Positions 8,966 to 19,512 of a stretch of DNA of 64,000 bases are shown here, piece after piece. Both the position numbers and the translations under genes were made by a program. Source of the DNA: Pseudomonadaceae bacterium SI-3 (GTDB lineage Bacteria > Pseudomonadota > Gammaproteobacteria > Pseudomonadales > Pseudomonadaceae); the NCBI GenBank assembly GCA_004010935.1, contig CP026511.1, positions 3,968,001 to 4,032,000 of the forward strand, written 5' to 3'. The notes under the pieces were generated by a model that was given only the letters and a program-made list of their open reading frames with translations, was not told where the DNA came from and ran no database searches. Numbering within the stretch: the stretch's first letter is position 1; each line of letters opens with the position of its first letter.

Positions 8966-9062
8966 CGGCCGTCTTGTCTGTATGGCGAGCCCGAACGAGA
9001 CGTGCGCCTTTCGCCGCCTCGACCGTCGCCAATCAGATCACAGTGCACCGCCCAAACGGCCG

Positions 9063-9680
9063 TTAACGATGCGAGGACAGCTCCTGCCGGGCCTGACGGA
9101 CGACCGAGAAGCCTGCTGACAAGGCAAGCCCCGCCATGACCAATGCAACGATAAGGTCCGGCCAGGCAGAGCCAGTTCCGAAGACCCCTGCCGCGGCGAT
9201 CATCACAGCGACGTTGCCAATCGCGTCGTTGCGGCTGCACAGCCAGACCGAGCGCATGTTCGAATCCCCTTCGCGGAAGGCGTAAAGCATCAGCGCGACG
9301 ACGACGTTGGCAATCAGCGCCAGCGTGCCGATCACGCCCATGGTCAGCGGTTCCGGAACGACATCGGCGTATACCGACCACCCCGCACGGCCCAGCACGA
9401 ACACCCCGAACGCCAGCATCGTCAGGCCTTTGACCATGGCAGCCCGTGAGCGCCAGACCAGCCCCATCGACAGCACCACCAGGGTGATGCCGTAGTTGGC
9501 AGCGTCGCCGGCGAAATCGATGGCATCGGCCAGCAGCGAAACCGAGCCGGAACGCAGCCCGCTGATGATCTCCACGACAAACATGATCAGGTTGATCGCC
9601 AGCGCGACCCAAAGGGCCTTGCGAAAACTCGGGTTGACCGCTGGGGTTGAACAACCGGAATCACAGCATCTCGACGACAT
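9063..9680 (-). CDS. CDF-family metal exporter, short form
   Basis: A 205-residue cation diffusion facilitator with six hydrophobic segments. Metal-site aspartates are visible in helix 2 (LLADAIDFAGD) and helix 5 (SRNDAIGN). The usual cytoplasmic C-terminal domain is missing, so it is shorter than FieF (another CDF lies at 46719). The N-terminus is Cys-rich (CCDSGC), which could bind soft metals. The ATG has a good AGGAGG. It diverges from a CadR-type regulator across a MerR operator, which makes cadmium, zinc or lead efflux the likely job. Confidence 0.88.
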   Translation of the reverse strand: MSSRCCDSGCSTPAVNPSFRKALWVALAINLIMFVVEIISGLRSGSVSLLADAIDFAGDAANYGITLVVLSMGLVWRSRAAMVKGLTMLAFGVFVLGRAGWSVYADVVPEPLTMGVIGTLALIANVVVALMLYAFREGDSNMRSVWLCSRNDAIGNVAVMIAAAGVFGTGSAWPDLIVALVMAGLALSAGFSVVRQARQELSSHR

Positions 9681-9709
9681 GGAATGCCTCCTGAACTATA
9701 TTCGGAGCC

Positions 9710-9740
9710 ATTGCACACCCTGGAGCAACTCCAGGGTCAA
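9710..9740 (-). promoter_or_regulatory. MerR-type promoter/operator for the metal exporter
   Basis: On the minus strand a -35 TTGACC (9735-9740) and -10 TGCAAT (9710-9715) are separated by an over-long 19-base spacer, the hallmark of MerR-family activated promoters. The spacer holds a perfect dyad, ACCCTGGAG and CTCCAGGGT with three bases between (9717-9737). It resembles CadR/ZntR operators. CadR would twist this DNA on metal binding to start transcription of the exporter. Confidence 0.85.
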
Positions 9741-9778
9741 GATCCATTTTGTCATCAGTCCATCACCAGGGGGCCATG

Positions 9779-10204
9779 ATGCGCATAGGCGAGCTAAGCA
9801 CAGCGGCAAACGTCGATGTCGAAACCATTCGCTATTACGAAAAGATCGGCTTGATGCCCGCCCCGGAGCGCGGTTCCAACGGCTACCGATCCTATTCCTC
9901 CAGGCAGCTGGCGCAACTGACGTTCATCCGCCACTGCCGCGCACTGGATATTGGGCTGGCTGATATTCGCCGGCTGCTTGAATTCTCCAATCACCCGGAC
10001 GCCAGCTGCGGCGACATCAACCACCTGATCGACGAGCAGCTCGAACGCGTCCGTACGCGACTGGAAAACCTCCATGCCCTGGAGCGTCAGTTACAGGAAC
10101 TACGCAGCTGCTGCACCGGCAATCGCGCCATGCATGGCTGCGGCATCCTCAACGAGCTGACCAGTACGCCAGCGGCTATCAAGGCCGGCACCACGCAGCC
10201 GTAG
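9779..10204 (+). CDS. cadR: CadR-type MerR transcriptional regulator
   Basis: A 141-residue MerR-family regulator. The winged-helix starts MRIGELSTAA and includes ETIRYYEKIGL; a dimerisation helix follows. Metal-site cysteines Cys77 (DASCGD), Cys112 (SCCTGN) and Cys121 (HGCGI) match the three-Cys pattern of CadR/PbrR, sensors of Cd, Pb or Zn. Two ATGs are adjacent (9776 and 9779); the second has the better spacing from AGGGGG. It is divergent from the CDF exporter and shares its operator, so it very probably controls that gene and itself. Confidence 0.9.
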   Translation: MRIGELSTAANVDVETIRYYEKIGLMPAPERGSNGYRSYSSRQLAQLTFIRHCRALDIGLADIRRLLEFSNHPDASCGDINHLIDEQLERVRTRLENLHALERQLQELRSCCTGNRAMHGCGILNELTSTPAAIKAGTTQP

Positions 10205-10370
10205 CAGTCGACCTGACAATCGCCGGTCAACACTTGGCGTCGCGCCCGGCTCCGCTAACGCGTGGCTTGGCATGTGGCTGACGTTAACCGCTGGTGACTG
10301 ATATTGCAGGTGCTTGGCGCAACGCAGCGGCAGCGATAATCTTCCTCTCTTTTTGCCTCGAGCCTTTCCG

Positions 10371-11156
10371 ATGCCCTTGTTCGATATGCTGCTATTGATC
10401 GCTGCCGGATTTGCCGCGGGAGGCATGAACGCACTCGCAGGCGGCGGTACCTTCTTTTCGTTTCCAGCGTTGCTTGCCACGGGCTTGCCGCCAGTGACCG
10501 CCAACGCGACCAACGCGGTTGCGCTCTGGCCCGCCAGCCTCGCCGGCGCCTGGGCCGCACGTTCGGCGTTACGCCCCCTTGGCCGCTACCTGATCCCCCT
10601 GCTACTGGCAGGCTTGATTGGTGGTTTGCTCGGCGGCCTTTTGCTGCTGGCCAGCGGCGATGACGTCTTCAGCCTGCTCATTCCCTGGCTGCTGTTGCTC
10701 GCCACCGCGCTGTTCGCCGCCAGTCCCTGGTTGAGTCGCTGGCTCGCGGCGCGCCGCAAGGACAATAACGCGGTGCCGCCTCATGCCCCGACATCGCTGG
10801 CCGCTCACGCGCTGGTCTCGATCTACGGCGGCTATTTCGGGGCCGGCATGGGCATCCTGCAGCTGGCGGCGTTTTCCATCGAAGGCCATCAGCTGGTCCG
10901 CGCCAATGCGCTGAAAAACCTGATCTCGGCGGTGATCTACAGCGTCGCCACAGCGACCTTCGTCATCGCCGGACGGGTGAGCGGCTACGAGCTGGCGATC
11001 CTGCTGGTGGGCACCACATTTGGCGGCTACGCTGGCGGCGCGCTGAGCAAGAAACTGCCCGCGACCTGGTTGCGTCTGTTCGTGATCCTGGTGGGCAGCA
11101 GCATGACCCTTTACTACTTCCAGGCCATGTACTGGCCGTCACCGGCAGGCCTCTAG
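10371..11156 (+). CDS. TauE/SafE-family (TSUP) membrane transporter
   Basis: A 261-residue inner-membrane protein with about eight hydrophobic helices and the family-typical [12 protein letters not shown] segment near residue 26 and NATNAVAL shortly after; the second half repeats the pattern ([20 protein letters not shown]). TSUP proteins move sulfur-containing or organic anions such as sulfite, sulfoacetate or thiosulfate, but the substrate cannot be told from sequence. ATG 10371 is preferred over an upstream in-frame start because the first helix begins right after it. It stands between cadR and xseB with no clear operon partner. Confidence 0.85.
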   Translation: MPLFDMLLLIAAGFAAGGMNALAGGGTFFSFPALLATGLPPVTANATNAVALWPASLAGAWAARSALRPLGRYLIPLLLAGLIGGLLGGLLLLASGDDVFSLLIPWLLLLATALFAASPWLSRWLAARRKDNNAVPPHAPTSLAAHALVSIYGGYFGAGMGILQLAAFSIEGHQLVRANALKNLISAVIYSVATATFVIAGRVSGYELAILLVGTTFGGYAGGALSKKLPATWLRLFVILVGSSMTLYYFQAMYWPSPAGL

Positions 11157-11238
11157 CCCGCTCGGCTTATGGCGTATGCCGGCCAGCTCTGCTAGTGTCG
11201 CGCCCGTTTCAGAGCAGCCGCAGAGAACAGGTTCCGCC

Positions 11239-11481
11239 ATGGCCCGCAAGAAAGTCGCCCTCGATTTCGAACAATCCCTCGCCGAGTTGCAGCAGCTGGT
11301 CGAGCGTCTGGAAAGCGGCGAGCTGTCGCTGGAAGACTCGCTGACCTGCTTTGAGCAGGGCATCGGTCTGACCCGTGACTGCCAGGCAGCACTGAGCCAG
11401 GCCGAACAGAAAGTGCAGATCCTTCTGGAGCGTGACGGCAAGTTGCAGGAAGCGCCATTCGAGGCGGATTCCGAAGCATGA
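11239..11481 (+). CDS. xseB: Exodeoxyribonuclease VII small subunit
   Basis: An 80-residue protein with the family core [23 protein letters not shown] (positions ~10-32) and a helical C-terminal half ([17 protein letters not shown]). It partners with XseA, which is not in this window, to degrade single-stranded DNA in the cytoplasm. Its stop codon overlaps the ispA start by 4 bases (ATGA), so the two are translationally coupled. The arrangement xseB-ispA-dxs is standard in Pseudomonas. Confidence 0.96.
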   Translation: MARKKVALDFEQSLAELQQLVERLESGELSLEDSLTCFEQGIGLTRDCQAALSQAEQKVQILLERDGKLQEAPFEADSEA

Positions 11482-12365
11482 TCGGCGACTACCAGAAACG
11501 CTGCCAGCAACGCGTCGACAACTGCCTCGACACGCTCTTCTCCCCACCTCGTCCGCAACTCGACCGTCTTTACCAGGCCATGCGCTACAGCGTGATGAAC
11601 GGAGGCAAGCGCGTCCGTCCCCTGCTGGTCTACGCCGCCTGCGAAGCGCTCGAAGGTGACGTTGCCCTGGCCGATGGCGCAGCCTGTGCCGTCGAACTGA
11701 TTCATGCCTATTCGCTGGTGCACGATGATCTGCCAGCCATGGACGACGATGACCTGCGCCGTGGCCAACCCACCACCCACAAGGCATTCGACGAAGCCTG
11801 CGCGATTCTCGCCGGCGATGGCCTGCAGAGCCTCGCGTTTGAAGCCCTTGCGTGCGACCCGCTCAACCCATCCGACCCACCCCTGCGCCTGGACATGCTG
11901 GCCAGCCTGGCACGTGCCGCAGGCCCGGCCGGCATGGTCGGCGGCCAGGCGATCGACCTGGGATCGGTGGGACTGAAGCTCGACCGCAACGCTCTGGAGT
12001 TGATGCACCGTCACAAGACCGGCGCGCTGATCGAAGTCAGCGTACGTCTCGGCGCCCTCGCCAGTGGCCGTTCCGATGAGCAGAAACTGGCAGCATTGCA
12101 GCAGTACGCTCAAGCGGTGGGCCTGGCGTTCCAGGTACAAGACGACATCCTCGATGTGGAAAGCGACACCGCTACGCTGGGCAAACACCAGGGTGCCGAT
12201 ATCGCGCGTGACAAGCCCACCTACCCGTCGCTGCTCGGCATGGACAGCGCCAAGGCCTATGCGCTGGAGCTGCGTGACCTGGCGCTCGAGGCCGTCGCCC
12301 CGTTCGGGCCCAGCGCCGAGCCGCTGCGCCAGCTGGCCTGCTTCATCGTGGAACGCCGCAGTTGA
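11478..12365 (+). CDS. ispA: Farnesyl diphosphate synthase (polyprenyl synthase)
   Basis: A 295-residue trans-prenyltransferase that condenses IPP with DMAPP and GPP to give farnesyl diphosphate. The first aspartate-rich motif ([15 protein letters not shown]) and second ([12 protein letters not shown]) chelate magnesium; GGKRVRP near the N-terminus binds diphosphate. The length is normal for IspA. It sits between xseB (4-base overlap) and dxs (~130-base gap), both in the same direction, placing two isoprenoid-precursor enzymes side by side. Confidence 0.96.
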   Translation: MIGDYQKRCQQRVDNCLDTLFSPPRPQLDRLYQAMRYSVMNGGKRVRPLLVYAACEALEGDVALADGAACAVELIHAYSLVHDDLPAMDDDDLRRGQPTTHKAFDEACAILAGDGLQSLAFEALACDPLNPSDPPLRLDMLASLARAAGPAGMVGGQAIDLGSVGLKLDRNALELMHRHKTGALIEVSVRLGALASGRSDEQKLAALQQYAQAVGLAFQVQDDILDVESDTATLGKHQGADIARDKPTYPSLLGMDSAKAYALELRDLALEAVAPFGPSAEPLRQLACFIVERRS

Positions 12366-12494
12366 CCGGCGAACCGCCACTGCTCGGCGCTGCGTCTGTT
12401 CGGCATAACGGCGACCGTTGATGCTTGAGACGTTCTTATCGTTGTAACCATCGGGTAAACTGCGGCTCTTTTTTCAGCCAAAATGATTCGCCCG

Positions 12495-14396
12495 ATGCCC
12501 AAGACGTTTCATGAGATTCCTCGGGTCCGCCCTGCGACGCCCGTTCTAGATCGCGCGGCCACGCCCGAGCAGCTGCGCCGGCTAGGCGAAGCGGAACTCG
12601 AAGAACTCGCCAACGAGCTGCGTCAGGACCTCCTCTACAGCGTAGGCCGGACCGGCGGGCACTTCGGTGCTGGCCTTGGCGTGATCGAGCTGACCATCGC
12701 CCTGCATTACGTCTATGACACCCCGAAAGACCGCCTGGTCTGGGATGTCGGTCATCAGGCCTATCCGCACAAAATTCTCACCGGGCGCCGCGAGCGCATG
12801 GAAAGCCTGCGCCAGAAGGACGGCCTCGCCGCCTTCCCACGCCGTAGCGAGAGCGAGTACGACACCTTCGGCGTCGGCCACTCCAGTACCTCGATCAGCG
12901 CCGCACTGGGCATGGCCATCGCCGCCCGCACGCAGGGCAAGAAGCGCAAGTCCATCGCGGTCATCGGCGACGGCGCGCTCACGGCAGGGATGGCCTTCGA
13001 GGCGCTGAACCATGCGCCGGAAGTCGGTGCGGACATGCTCGTGGTGCTCAACGACAACGACATGTCGATCTCGCGCAACGTTGGCGGACTGTCCAACTAC
13101 CTGGCCAAGATTCTCTCCAGCCGCACCTATTCGAGCATGCGCGAAGGCAGCAAAAAGGTCCTCTCGCGCCTGCCCGGCGCCTGGGAAATCGCCCGCCGCA
13201 CCGAGGAGTACGCCAAGGGCATGCTGGTCCCGGGCACGCTGTTCGAAGAACTCGGCTGGAACTACATCGGCCCGATCGACGGCCATGATCTGCCGACGCT
13301 GATCGGCACCCTGCGCAACATGCGCGACCTCTCCGGCCCGCAGTTTCTGCATGTAGTCACCAAAAAGGGCAAAGGCTTCGCCCCGGCGGAAGTCGACCCG
13401 ATCACCTGGCACGCGATCAGCAAGCTCGACCCCATCGGCGGCCCGGTCAAGCCGAAGAAACCCAGCGGCCCGAAGTATTCCAACGTGTTCGGCCAATGGC
13501 TGTGCGATATGGCTGCGGCAGACCCACGCCTGATGGGCATCACCCCGGCCATGAAGGAAGGCTCGGATCTGGTCGATTTCAGCGAGCGTTATCCGGACCG
13601 CTATTTCGACGTCGCGATTGCCGAGCAGCATGCGGTTACGCTGGCTGCGGGCATGGCCTGCGAGGGTGCCAAGCCGGTCGTGGCAATCTATTCGACCTTC
13701 CTCCAACGCGCCTACGATCAGCTGATCCATGACGTCGCGGTGCAGAACCTCGACGTGCTGTTCGCCATCGACCGCGCCGGTTTGGTCGGCGAAGACGGCC
13801 CGACCCATGCGGGCAGCTTCGACCTGGCCTATTTGCGCTGCATCCCCGGCATGCTGGTAATGACACCGAGCGACGAGAACGAGATGCGCCGGATGCTCAC
13901 CACTGGCTACCACTTCGAAGGTCCCGCCGCGGTGCGTTATCCACGCGGCACCGGCCCGAACGCAATGATCGAACCGGGCCTCGAACCGCTGGAAATCGGC
14001 AAGGGCGTGGTACGTCGCGAGGGTAAGCAGGTCGCGCTGCTGGTGTTTGGCGTGCAACTGCCGGACGCCATGCAGGTTGCCGAAACCCTGAACGCAACAG
14101 TCGTCGACATGCGTTTCGTCAAACCCCTGGATGAGGCATTGGTGCGCCAGATAGCCGACAGCCACGAGCTGTTGGTGACCATCGAGGAGAACAGCATCAT
14201 GGGCGGTGCCGGCAGTGCGGTCGGAGAGTTCCTCGCCGCGCAAAACCTGAGCACACCGCTCCTCCAGCTGGGCCTGCCTGACTACTACGTCGAACATGCC
14301 AAACCCAGCGAGATGATCAGGGAGTGCGGACTGGACGCCGCCGGTATTGAGGCGGCAGTCAAAGCGCGACTGGGAAGGCTGCACACTCAGCCGTAG
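12495..14396 (+). CDS. dxs: 1-deoxy-D-xylulose-5-phosphate synthase
   Basis: A 633-residue thiamine-diphosphate enzyme, the first and often rate-setting step of the MEP isoprenoid pathway (pyruvate plus glyceraldehyde-3-phosphate to DXP). It has the ThDP motif GDGALTAGM...NDND, the early substrate-binding [20 protein letters not shown], and the transketolase pyrimidine-binding region [18 protein letters not shown] 12495 ([11 protein letters not shown]) is chosen by resemblance to Pseudomonas enzymes; ATG 12483 is in frame. The pathway depends on thiamine, whose kinase ThiL is also in the window. Confidence 0.96.
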   Translation: MPKTFHEIPRVRPATPVLDRAATPEQLRRLGEAELEELANELRQDLLYSVGRTGGHFGAGLGVIELTIALHYVYDTPKDRLVWDVGHQAYPHKILTGRRERMESLRQKDGLAAFPRRSESEYDTFGVGHSSTSISAALGMAIAARTQGKKRKSIAVIGDGALTAGMAFEALNHAPEVGADMLVVLNDNDMSISRNVGGLSNYLAKILSSRTYSSMREGSKKVLSRLPGAWEIARRTEEYAKGMLVPGTLFEELGWNYIGPIDGHDLPTLIGTLRNMRDLSGPQFLHVVTKKGKGFAPAEVDPITWHAISKLDPIGGPVKPKKPSGPKYSNVFGQWLCDMAAADPRLMGITPAMKEGSDLVDFSERYPDRYFDVAIAEQHAVTLAAGMACEGAKPVVAIYSTFLQRAYDQLIHDVAVQNLDVLFAIDRAGLVGEDGPTHAGSFDLAYLRCIPGMLVMTPSDENEMRRMLTTGYHFEGPAAVRYPRGTGPNAMIEPGLEPLEIGKGVVRREGKQVALLVFGVQLPDAMQVAETLNATVVDMRFVKPLDEALVRQIADSHELLVTIEENSIMGGAGSAVGEFLAAQNLSTPLLQLGLPDYYVEHAKPSEMIRECGLDAAGIEAAVKARLGRLHTQP

Positions 14397-14659
14397 GATC
14401 CAGCGCCGTCACGGGCAACAGCCAGGCGGCCTGGGTATACGGAGTCGAATCCCTTACCTCGATCTTCGCTGTGTTCGGGGGATCGATGGAACATCATCCA
14501 CGCGACGCTGCCGTAGCTGGGCCGGGCGGATCAATCCCTCCCGGACCGAGAGCTTCCTAAGCCCCCAACCGATCAGCTCTGTTTACCGCAGCCATGCACC
14601 GAGTCGCGTCGCTCATTCGCTTGTCTTTCCCCAGCCCAGGCCGTAAGGTTCGCGCGATT
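14397..14659. other. Intergenic stretch after dxs
   Basis: No convincing gene or terminator was seen between the dxs stop and the cobalamin riboswitch. It probably contains the riboswitch promoter, but no clear -35/-10 pair stands out. Confidence 0.4.
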
Positions 14660-14870
14660 TCCTATCCGCCCAGGTGTGCACGACCGCCAGGTCCGCATTA
14701 AACGGGAAGCCGGTGCGCTCGAAGAGCAAGGCCGGCGCTGCCCCCGCAACGGTAATCGACCGTGATCCAAGGATCACCGCCCGCTCAACCGCCACTGTGC
14801 CCAGCACGGGAAGGCGAGCGCGGTGCGCGTCGAAAGCCCGGAGACCGGCCTGGCGGATTCGACTGGTGTT
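14660..14870 (+). ncRNA. Cobalamin riboswitch
   Basis: The leader of btuB contains the conserved cobalamin aptamer blocks in order: taaacGGGAAgccGGTGC near 14700, the B12 box GCTGCCCCCGCAACGGTA at ~14738, CCACTGTGC then CGGGAAGGCG near 14800, and AGCCCGGAGACCGGCC at ~14835-14850. Adenosylcobalamin binding is expected to reduce btuB translation. The aptamer ends ~100 bases before the btuB start. The limits are approximate. Confidence 0.93.
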
Positions 14871-14966
14871 GCGGAGGGCAGCACCGTCAAGCGTGCGTCC
14901 CGCCTACTGCATGCTTGTTCCTGCCCTTCTCAAAAGTCTGCGATCGATCTTTTGAGGAATTCCAAG

Positions 14967-16810
14967 ATGAAACTGTCCCAACTTGCGCTCGCCGTGGCGC
15001 TGCTGCCTGGCGTGCCGGTGTTTGCTGCCGTGCAGGAGCTGCCAAGCATGCTCATTACCTCTGCCCGCCAGGCCGAACCCCGCGCCCAGGCCACAGCCGC
15101 CAATACTGTCTTCACCCGCGCCGATATCGAGCGACTGCAGGCACGCAGCGTGCCCGAGCTGCTGCGCCGCGTACCCGGCGTGCAGGTAAGCAGCGCGGGT
15201 GGCTTGCCGTCGCTGTCACTGCGCGGCACCGGTACCGCACAAACGCTTGTACTGGTCGACGGCCAGCGCATCGCTTCTGCCACCAGCGGCTTCGCCCGCC
15301 TCGACTACCTGGCCATCGAGAACATCGACCGTGTCGAAGTGATCCGGGGGCCACGCTCGTCGCTTTACGGTGCAGATGCCATTGGGGGGTCATCCAGATC
15401 TTCACCCGTAGCGGTGAGCCGGGTCTGAACCCCGAAGTTCGCTTGGCCGCGGGCAGCAATAACACCTATCAGCGCAGCCTGAATCTGTCTGGCGGTACTC
15501 TGCAGACCCGCGTCAACCTCGGTGCCAGTCTGGACGAGCGCGAAGGCTTCGATATCACCCGGGACAATCGCGGAGCCGATCGGGACAACGATGGTCAGCG
15601 CAACAAGGCGCTGCACCTGAAGCTGGATCACCAGTTCGATGCAGACTGGAACGCCGGCCTGAGCTTCAACGATCAGCGCGGCAAGAACGAGTACGACGAT
15701 GCGTACGAGCTCGCGCCGGGCTCACCACAGGACGAGTTTCGCGTCAGCAGCTACAGCGGCTATCTGGACGGTCAGCTGACGGACATCTGGAACAGTCGCT
15801 TGGATCTGGGTCGCAGCTTCGATCGCAATCACGCAGTCGGTGCCGGCAGCGCTTGGAACAACACCCTGTTGGAAACCACGCGTTATTCGGCGGCCTGGAT
15901 CAATCGACTGCAACTGAGCGAACGCCAGCAACTGAGCGTCGGCGCCGACTGGTATGAAGACCAACTTGATTCTGCGACTGCCTTTCAAGAGGACAGCCGC
16001 GACAACCTGGCTTTCTTCGCCCAGCACAGTTTCCAGGGCGAACGCTTCGGTACGGAGCTTGGCCTGCGTCACGACGACAATCAGCAGTTCGGTAGCCACA
16101 ATAGCTGGAACGTGGCGTTCAGCCTGCCAGCGGGCGAGTCGCGGCGCTGGACTCTGAGCTACGGCGAAGGATTCCGCGCTCCGACATTCTCCGATCTTTA
16201 CGGACCGCCGTTATGGGGCCCAAATCCGGACCTCAAACCGGAGACCTCGAAGACCTATGAATTGCAATGGCGCACGGATATGGACGAGACCCAGCTGGAA
16301 GCCGCCCTTTATCGCACCGATGTCGAAGACATGATTGCCTGGGGTGGTACCCGGACGGAAAACGTCAGCCAGGCGCGGATCAACGGTTTCGAAGCCAGTG
16401 CGGCCCGTGAACTGTTGGGTTGGCAGGCGAGTGTCGGTATCAGCATCATCGACCCGCGCGACCGGGACAGCGGTCATATCCTGGCGCGCCGGGCAAAGCG
16501 TACGCTGAGCATCGACCTCGATCGCACCTTCGATACGCTTTCGGCTGGCGCCGGCTGGCACGTTTCCAGCGCCCGCTACGACAATCTCGCGAATACCCGC
16601 GAGCTGTCCGGCTATGGCGTTCTTGATCTGCGCGCTGGCTGGCAAAGCCATCCGGAGCTGCGTTGGGAGGCTAAGGTCAACAACCTGTTTGATCGAGAAT
16701 ACGCACTGGCCACTTATGATCGTCCCACCGAAACAAGCTGGGAGAATCTTGGCTATCGTGAAACCGGCCGCACGCTGCTGTTCGCCGTGACCTGGACGCC
16801 GACGCTCTAA
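14967..16810 (+). pseudogene. btuB: BtuB vitamin B12 receptor, frameshifted
   Basis: An outer-membrane TonB-dependent cobalamin receptor split by one missing base. The first part starts MKLSQLALAV with a signal peptide ending VFAAV, then a TonB-box-like region and plug (ADIERLQARSVPELLRRVPG, VLVDGQRI, EVIRGPRSSLYGADAIGG). At 15384-15389 a run of six G should be seven: the protein then continues in another frame as VIQIFTRSGEP and runs through a complete barrel to the final strand (LLFAVTWTPTL). Restored, it is 614 residues, normal for BtuB. The rest of the barrel is intact, so the shift is recent, a phase-variable homopolymer, or a sequencing error. GAGGAATT precedes the start. It lies behind a cobalamin riboswitch and faces btuF. 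Confidence 0.85.
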
Positions 16811-17619
16811 GGCTGCGCGGGCGCCGCCTGCACCATCACCTCGCAGAGCTTCCGGATCGCCCCGAGCATCTGGAAGCTCGGTCGCTCGAGCCCCTTGTCG
16901 GGCACTTCCCACAGCTGTCCCTTACGCACCGCTTCCAACTGCGGCCAAGCATTCCATTCGGATAGCTGAGCACCGCTGCCAGCCAGGATAACGTCCGGGT
17001 TACGTGATAGCACGGACTCGACGCTGACCTGGGGCGCCGGCAGTTGCAGATCGGCGAATACGTTACGACCACCGCATACCTCAATGGCCTCACTGACGAT
17101 CTGGCGTCCACCGAGCGTATACAGGGGGCGATTCCAAACCTGATAAAACACCGATAACGGCTGCTCTCGGTGGTATCGACGCCGAAGCTGCTCTAGGCCT
17201 AAGGAAAACTGACGTTGAAGTTCGCGCCCATGCTCGCCTCGGCCTATGCGCTGACCAACCCGTGCAAACTGCTCGGCCAGTTGTTCCAAGGATACAGGCT
17301 GTACGACGAGGACCGGGATGCCGAACTGCGTGAGCTGGTCGCGCTGCGCACGGCTGATGCTGTCCGGCCAGAGCAATACCAGCGTTGGCTGAAGGGCCAG
17401 CAGGCTTTCCATTTCCAGCTGACCCATTCGGCCCACTGAAGGTATCGCCTCCAGCGATGCAGGTCGCTCACCGCCGTCAAGCACGCCCACGAGTAGCGCC
17501 TTGGCATCCAGTTCCAGCATGATTTCGCTGAGCGAAGGGGCTAGGCTGACGACTCGCTCGGCAGCACCCAGCCAGGGCGATGCTGACAGTGCCAGCAACA
17601 GAGCCAGCACTCTGGTCAT
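16807..17619 (-). CDS. btuF: BtuF-like cobalamin-binding periplasmic protein
   Basis: A 270-residue cluster A-III solute-binding protein. It has a signal peptide (to about residue 20) and the family sequences RVVSLAPSLSEIMLEL and VGVLDGGERP, then a linking helix and RNPDVILAGSG. It should hand vitamin B12 from BtuB to an inner-membrane ABC importer; btuC and btuD are not in this window. Its 3' end overlaps that of btuB by 4 bases in a convergent layout. Its start overlaps the upstream membrane-protein gene by 4 bases, so it is expressed with that gene and probably ribA. Confidence 0.85.
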   Translation of the reverse strand: MTRVLALLLALSASPWLGAAERVVSLAPSLSEIMLELDAKALLVGVLDGGERPASLEAIPSVGRMGQLEMESLLALQPTLVLLWPDSISRAQRDQLTQFGIPVLVVQPVSLEQLAEQFARVGQRIGRGEHGRELQRQFSLGLEQLRRRYHREQPLSVFYQVWNRPLYTLGGRQIVSEAIEVCGGRNVFADLQLPAPQVSVESVLSRNPDVILAGSGAQLSEWNAWPQLEAVRKGQLWEVPDKGLERPSFQMLGAIRKLCEVMVQAAPAQP

Positions 17620-18035
17620 TGCAGTTGACGCGGCAGGCGGTAGAGCACCAGCAGCGCCAGGCTGCCACAGACCAGCAGCAACTGGGCAACCGGTTCAAGT
17701 CCGAGTGGCACGCCTATCGCCCCCAGCCACGCCGGCAACGCGGCGGTTCGCAAAGCCCGCAGCCGGACGCTACGCAGCCTCGACCAGGCCAATGCCTCAG
17801 CATCCGTGCCGAGATCCTTTTCAGTGGCGATCAAGGCGTGCTTATAGGCACTGAATCGGGGCAAATTGAGAAACAACAGGACAAGACCGCCAATGAACAG
17901 TGGCAACGCCAAATGCTCGCCGAAGCGGCCTGCCACCTGTGGAAACTGGCGGACAACGAGCACAGGCACAACGATGAGTAGCAGATAGAACCAGCCATCG
18001 AGCGACAGCTGGCGCCGGGCGGGAGCGCGATTCAC
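17616..18035 (-). CDS. Hypothetical membrane protein between ribA and btuF
   Basis: A 139-residue protein not recognised as a named family. It has two hydrophobic stretches near the N-terminus (about 16-28 and 44-58), a basic cytoplasmic-looking middle ([12 protein letters not shown]), and one or two C-terminal hydrophobic stretches. It overlaps ribA upstream and btuF downstream by 4 bases each, so the three genes are translationally coupled. The position between ribA and a B12-binding protein gives no firm function. Confidence 0.7.
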   Translation of the reverse strand: MNRAPARRQLSLDGWFYLLLIVVPVLVVRQFPQVAGRFGEHLALPLFIGGLVLLFLNLPRFSAYKHALIATEKDLGTDAEALAWSRLRSVRLRALRTAALPAWLGAIGVPLGLEPVAQLLLVCGSLALLVLYRLPRQLQ

Positions 18036-18649
18036 GACTGCTCGGCTTCGCCCTGATGGATCTCGCCTAGCATGTGGCCAAGTTTTCCGGCCTTGGTGGC
18101 GAGGTATTTTTCGTTGTGCGGGTTGTGTGCGATTTCCAAAGGCATGCGCTGGGCGACGCGTATGCCGAAGCCTTGCAGGGCCTTCACCTTGCGCGGGTTG
18201 TTGGTCATCAGCTTGATTTCGGCGATGCCCAGGTGTTCGAGCATGGGGAGGCAGATCGCGTAGTCACGCATGTCCGGCGCAAAGCCGAGGCGCTCGTTGG
18301 CTTCCACCGTGTCAGCGCCAGCATCCTGAAGCTCGTAGGCGCGGATCTTGTTCAACAGACCAATGCCACGACCTTCCTGGCGTAGATACAGCAGCGCCCC
18401 ACGGCCCTCTTCGGAGATCGCGCGCAGCGCAGCTTCGAGCTGAAAGCCACAATCGCAGCGTAGGCTGAACAGGGCATCACCGGTGAGGCACTCGGAATGC
18501 AGGCGGCCCAGAACAGGCTTGCCGTCCGCGACATCGCCCAGAGTCAGTACGACATGTTCCTTGCCAGTGTCCTGATCGAGAAAACCATGCATGGTGAACA
18601 CACCGAACGGCGTCGGCAGTTTGGAAGCGGCGACGAACACGACTGACAC
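18032..18649 (-). CDS. ribA: GTP cyclohydrolase II
   Basis: A 205-residue enzyme that opens GTP to 2,5-diamino-6-ribosylamino-pyrimidinone phosphate, the first riboflavin step. The zinc site is complete ([20 protein letters not shown]: Cys at the start of the loop plus CDC), and the catalytic stretch [20 protein letters not shown] is present. It matters here because the RibBA protein encoded at 22047 has lost its own zinc cysteines, so RibA must supply this activity. It heads a short leftward operon with the membrane protein and btuF. Confidence 0.97.
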   Translation of the reverse strand: MSVVFVAASKLPTPFGVFTMHGFLDQDTGKEHVVLTLGDVADGKPVLGRLHSECLTGDALFSLRCDCGFQLEAALRAISEEGRGALLYLRQEGRGIGLLNKIRAYELQDAGADTVEANERLGFAPDMRDYAICLPMLEHLGIAEIKLMTNNPRKVKALQGFGIRVAQRMPLEIAHNPHNEKYLATKAGKLGHMLGEIHQGEAEQS

Positions 18650-18769
18650 CGGAGAGACTCCAGAAAGCGGAAAAGCGGATATTGTAACAGCAGTGCTGCA
18701 GCAAGCTGTATCGGAAGATCGGCAGCCAACGAAGCGATACCGCCAAGACTGCGTAGCGAAGGGCCAGGT

Positions 18770-19417
18770 CTAGATTTTGGATTCGAGCTTTAGTACGCCC
18801 TGATCCTCACGCCAGCTGACTCGACTGAGAAAGCTCATGCCAAGCAGGGCGTCCGTAGGTGAGCCGCCTTCCACCACGACGGCCTCGACCCCGAGCACGT
18901 CGATCGCGCCGACCTTCACACTGTTGAGGTTGACCCGCCAGGCCTTGGCCGTACCGCTTGCTGTGCCGACGACGATCTGCCGGCCATCAACCCGGTAATC
19001 GATTCCCAGGCGCCGCGCCTGAATCTCATTGATCGCTACCGACGTGGCGCCGGTGTCGACGAGAAACTGCACGGGTTGACCATTGATCGAGCCGGCGATC
19101 CAGTAGTGACCGCCTTGCCCCTGAGCGATGCTCAGCTGCCGGCGATCAGGCTCGGCAAACCCTGAGCTCAGTTCGCGAGAGAGACCATAGCTGCGCTCGA
19201 CGCCCTCCACCCGCAGAACCGCGCTTTTCGAATCAGCGCTTATTACCTCTACACCGGCCGGCCCTACCTGACCGACCCGTACGAGCTTGCGCTGGCCGTC
19301 GACGTTCAACACAGCAGCGCCAGGAAACAGGCCGACCACCTGCACACGAGGTGCAGCTGTGACAGCCAGCGAGAGGAGCGACAGCGTGGAGACAAGCAGT
19401 AAAGAAACGAGGCGCAT
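18770..19417 (-). CDS. Secreted retropepsin-like aspartic protease (TIGR02281 type)
   Basis: A 215-residue protein with an N-terminal signal peptide (MRLVSLLLVSTLSLLSLAVTA). The C-terminal ~110 residues form a single-domain aspartyl protease: QFLVDTGATSVAINE carries the catalytic DTGA, followed by VEGGSPTDALLGMSFLSRV, the usual second hydrophobic-Gly motif. As in retropepsins, activity would need a dimer. The preceding ~95 residues are a small domain of unknown role. ATG 19417 is selected because the signal peptide starts there; an upstream in-frame extension is not plausible. It is the second, unrelated-looking periplasmic retropepsin in the window. Confidence 0.85.
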   Translation of the reverse strand: MRLVSLLLVSTLSLLSLAVTAAPRVQVVGLFPGAAVLNVDGQRKLVRVGQVGPAGVEVISADSKSAVLRVEGVERSYGLSRELSSGFAEPDRRQLSIAQGQGGHYWIAGSINGQPVQFLVDTGATSVAINEIQARRLGIDYRVDGRQIVVGTASGTAKAWRVNLNSVKVGAIDVLGVEAVVVEGGSPTDALLGMSFLSRVSWREDQGVLKLESKI

Positions 19418-19512
19418 CAGTGGCGGCCTTTTGAAACAGGACAGGTCGCATTGTTTCACGAGCCCTTCCGGCATTGCAGCGATCCGACGCACAGCCCAAG
19501 CCTCCGAGACGA

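Noticed and set aside
12582..14384. 600-codon open frame antisense to dxs
   Set aside because: Composition-driven shadow of the third codon positions of dxs; no domain text and no ribosome site.
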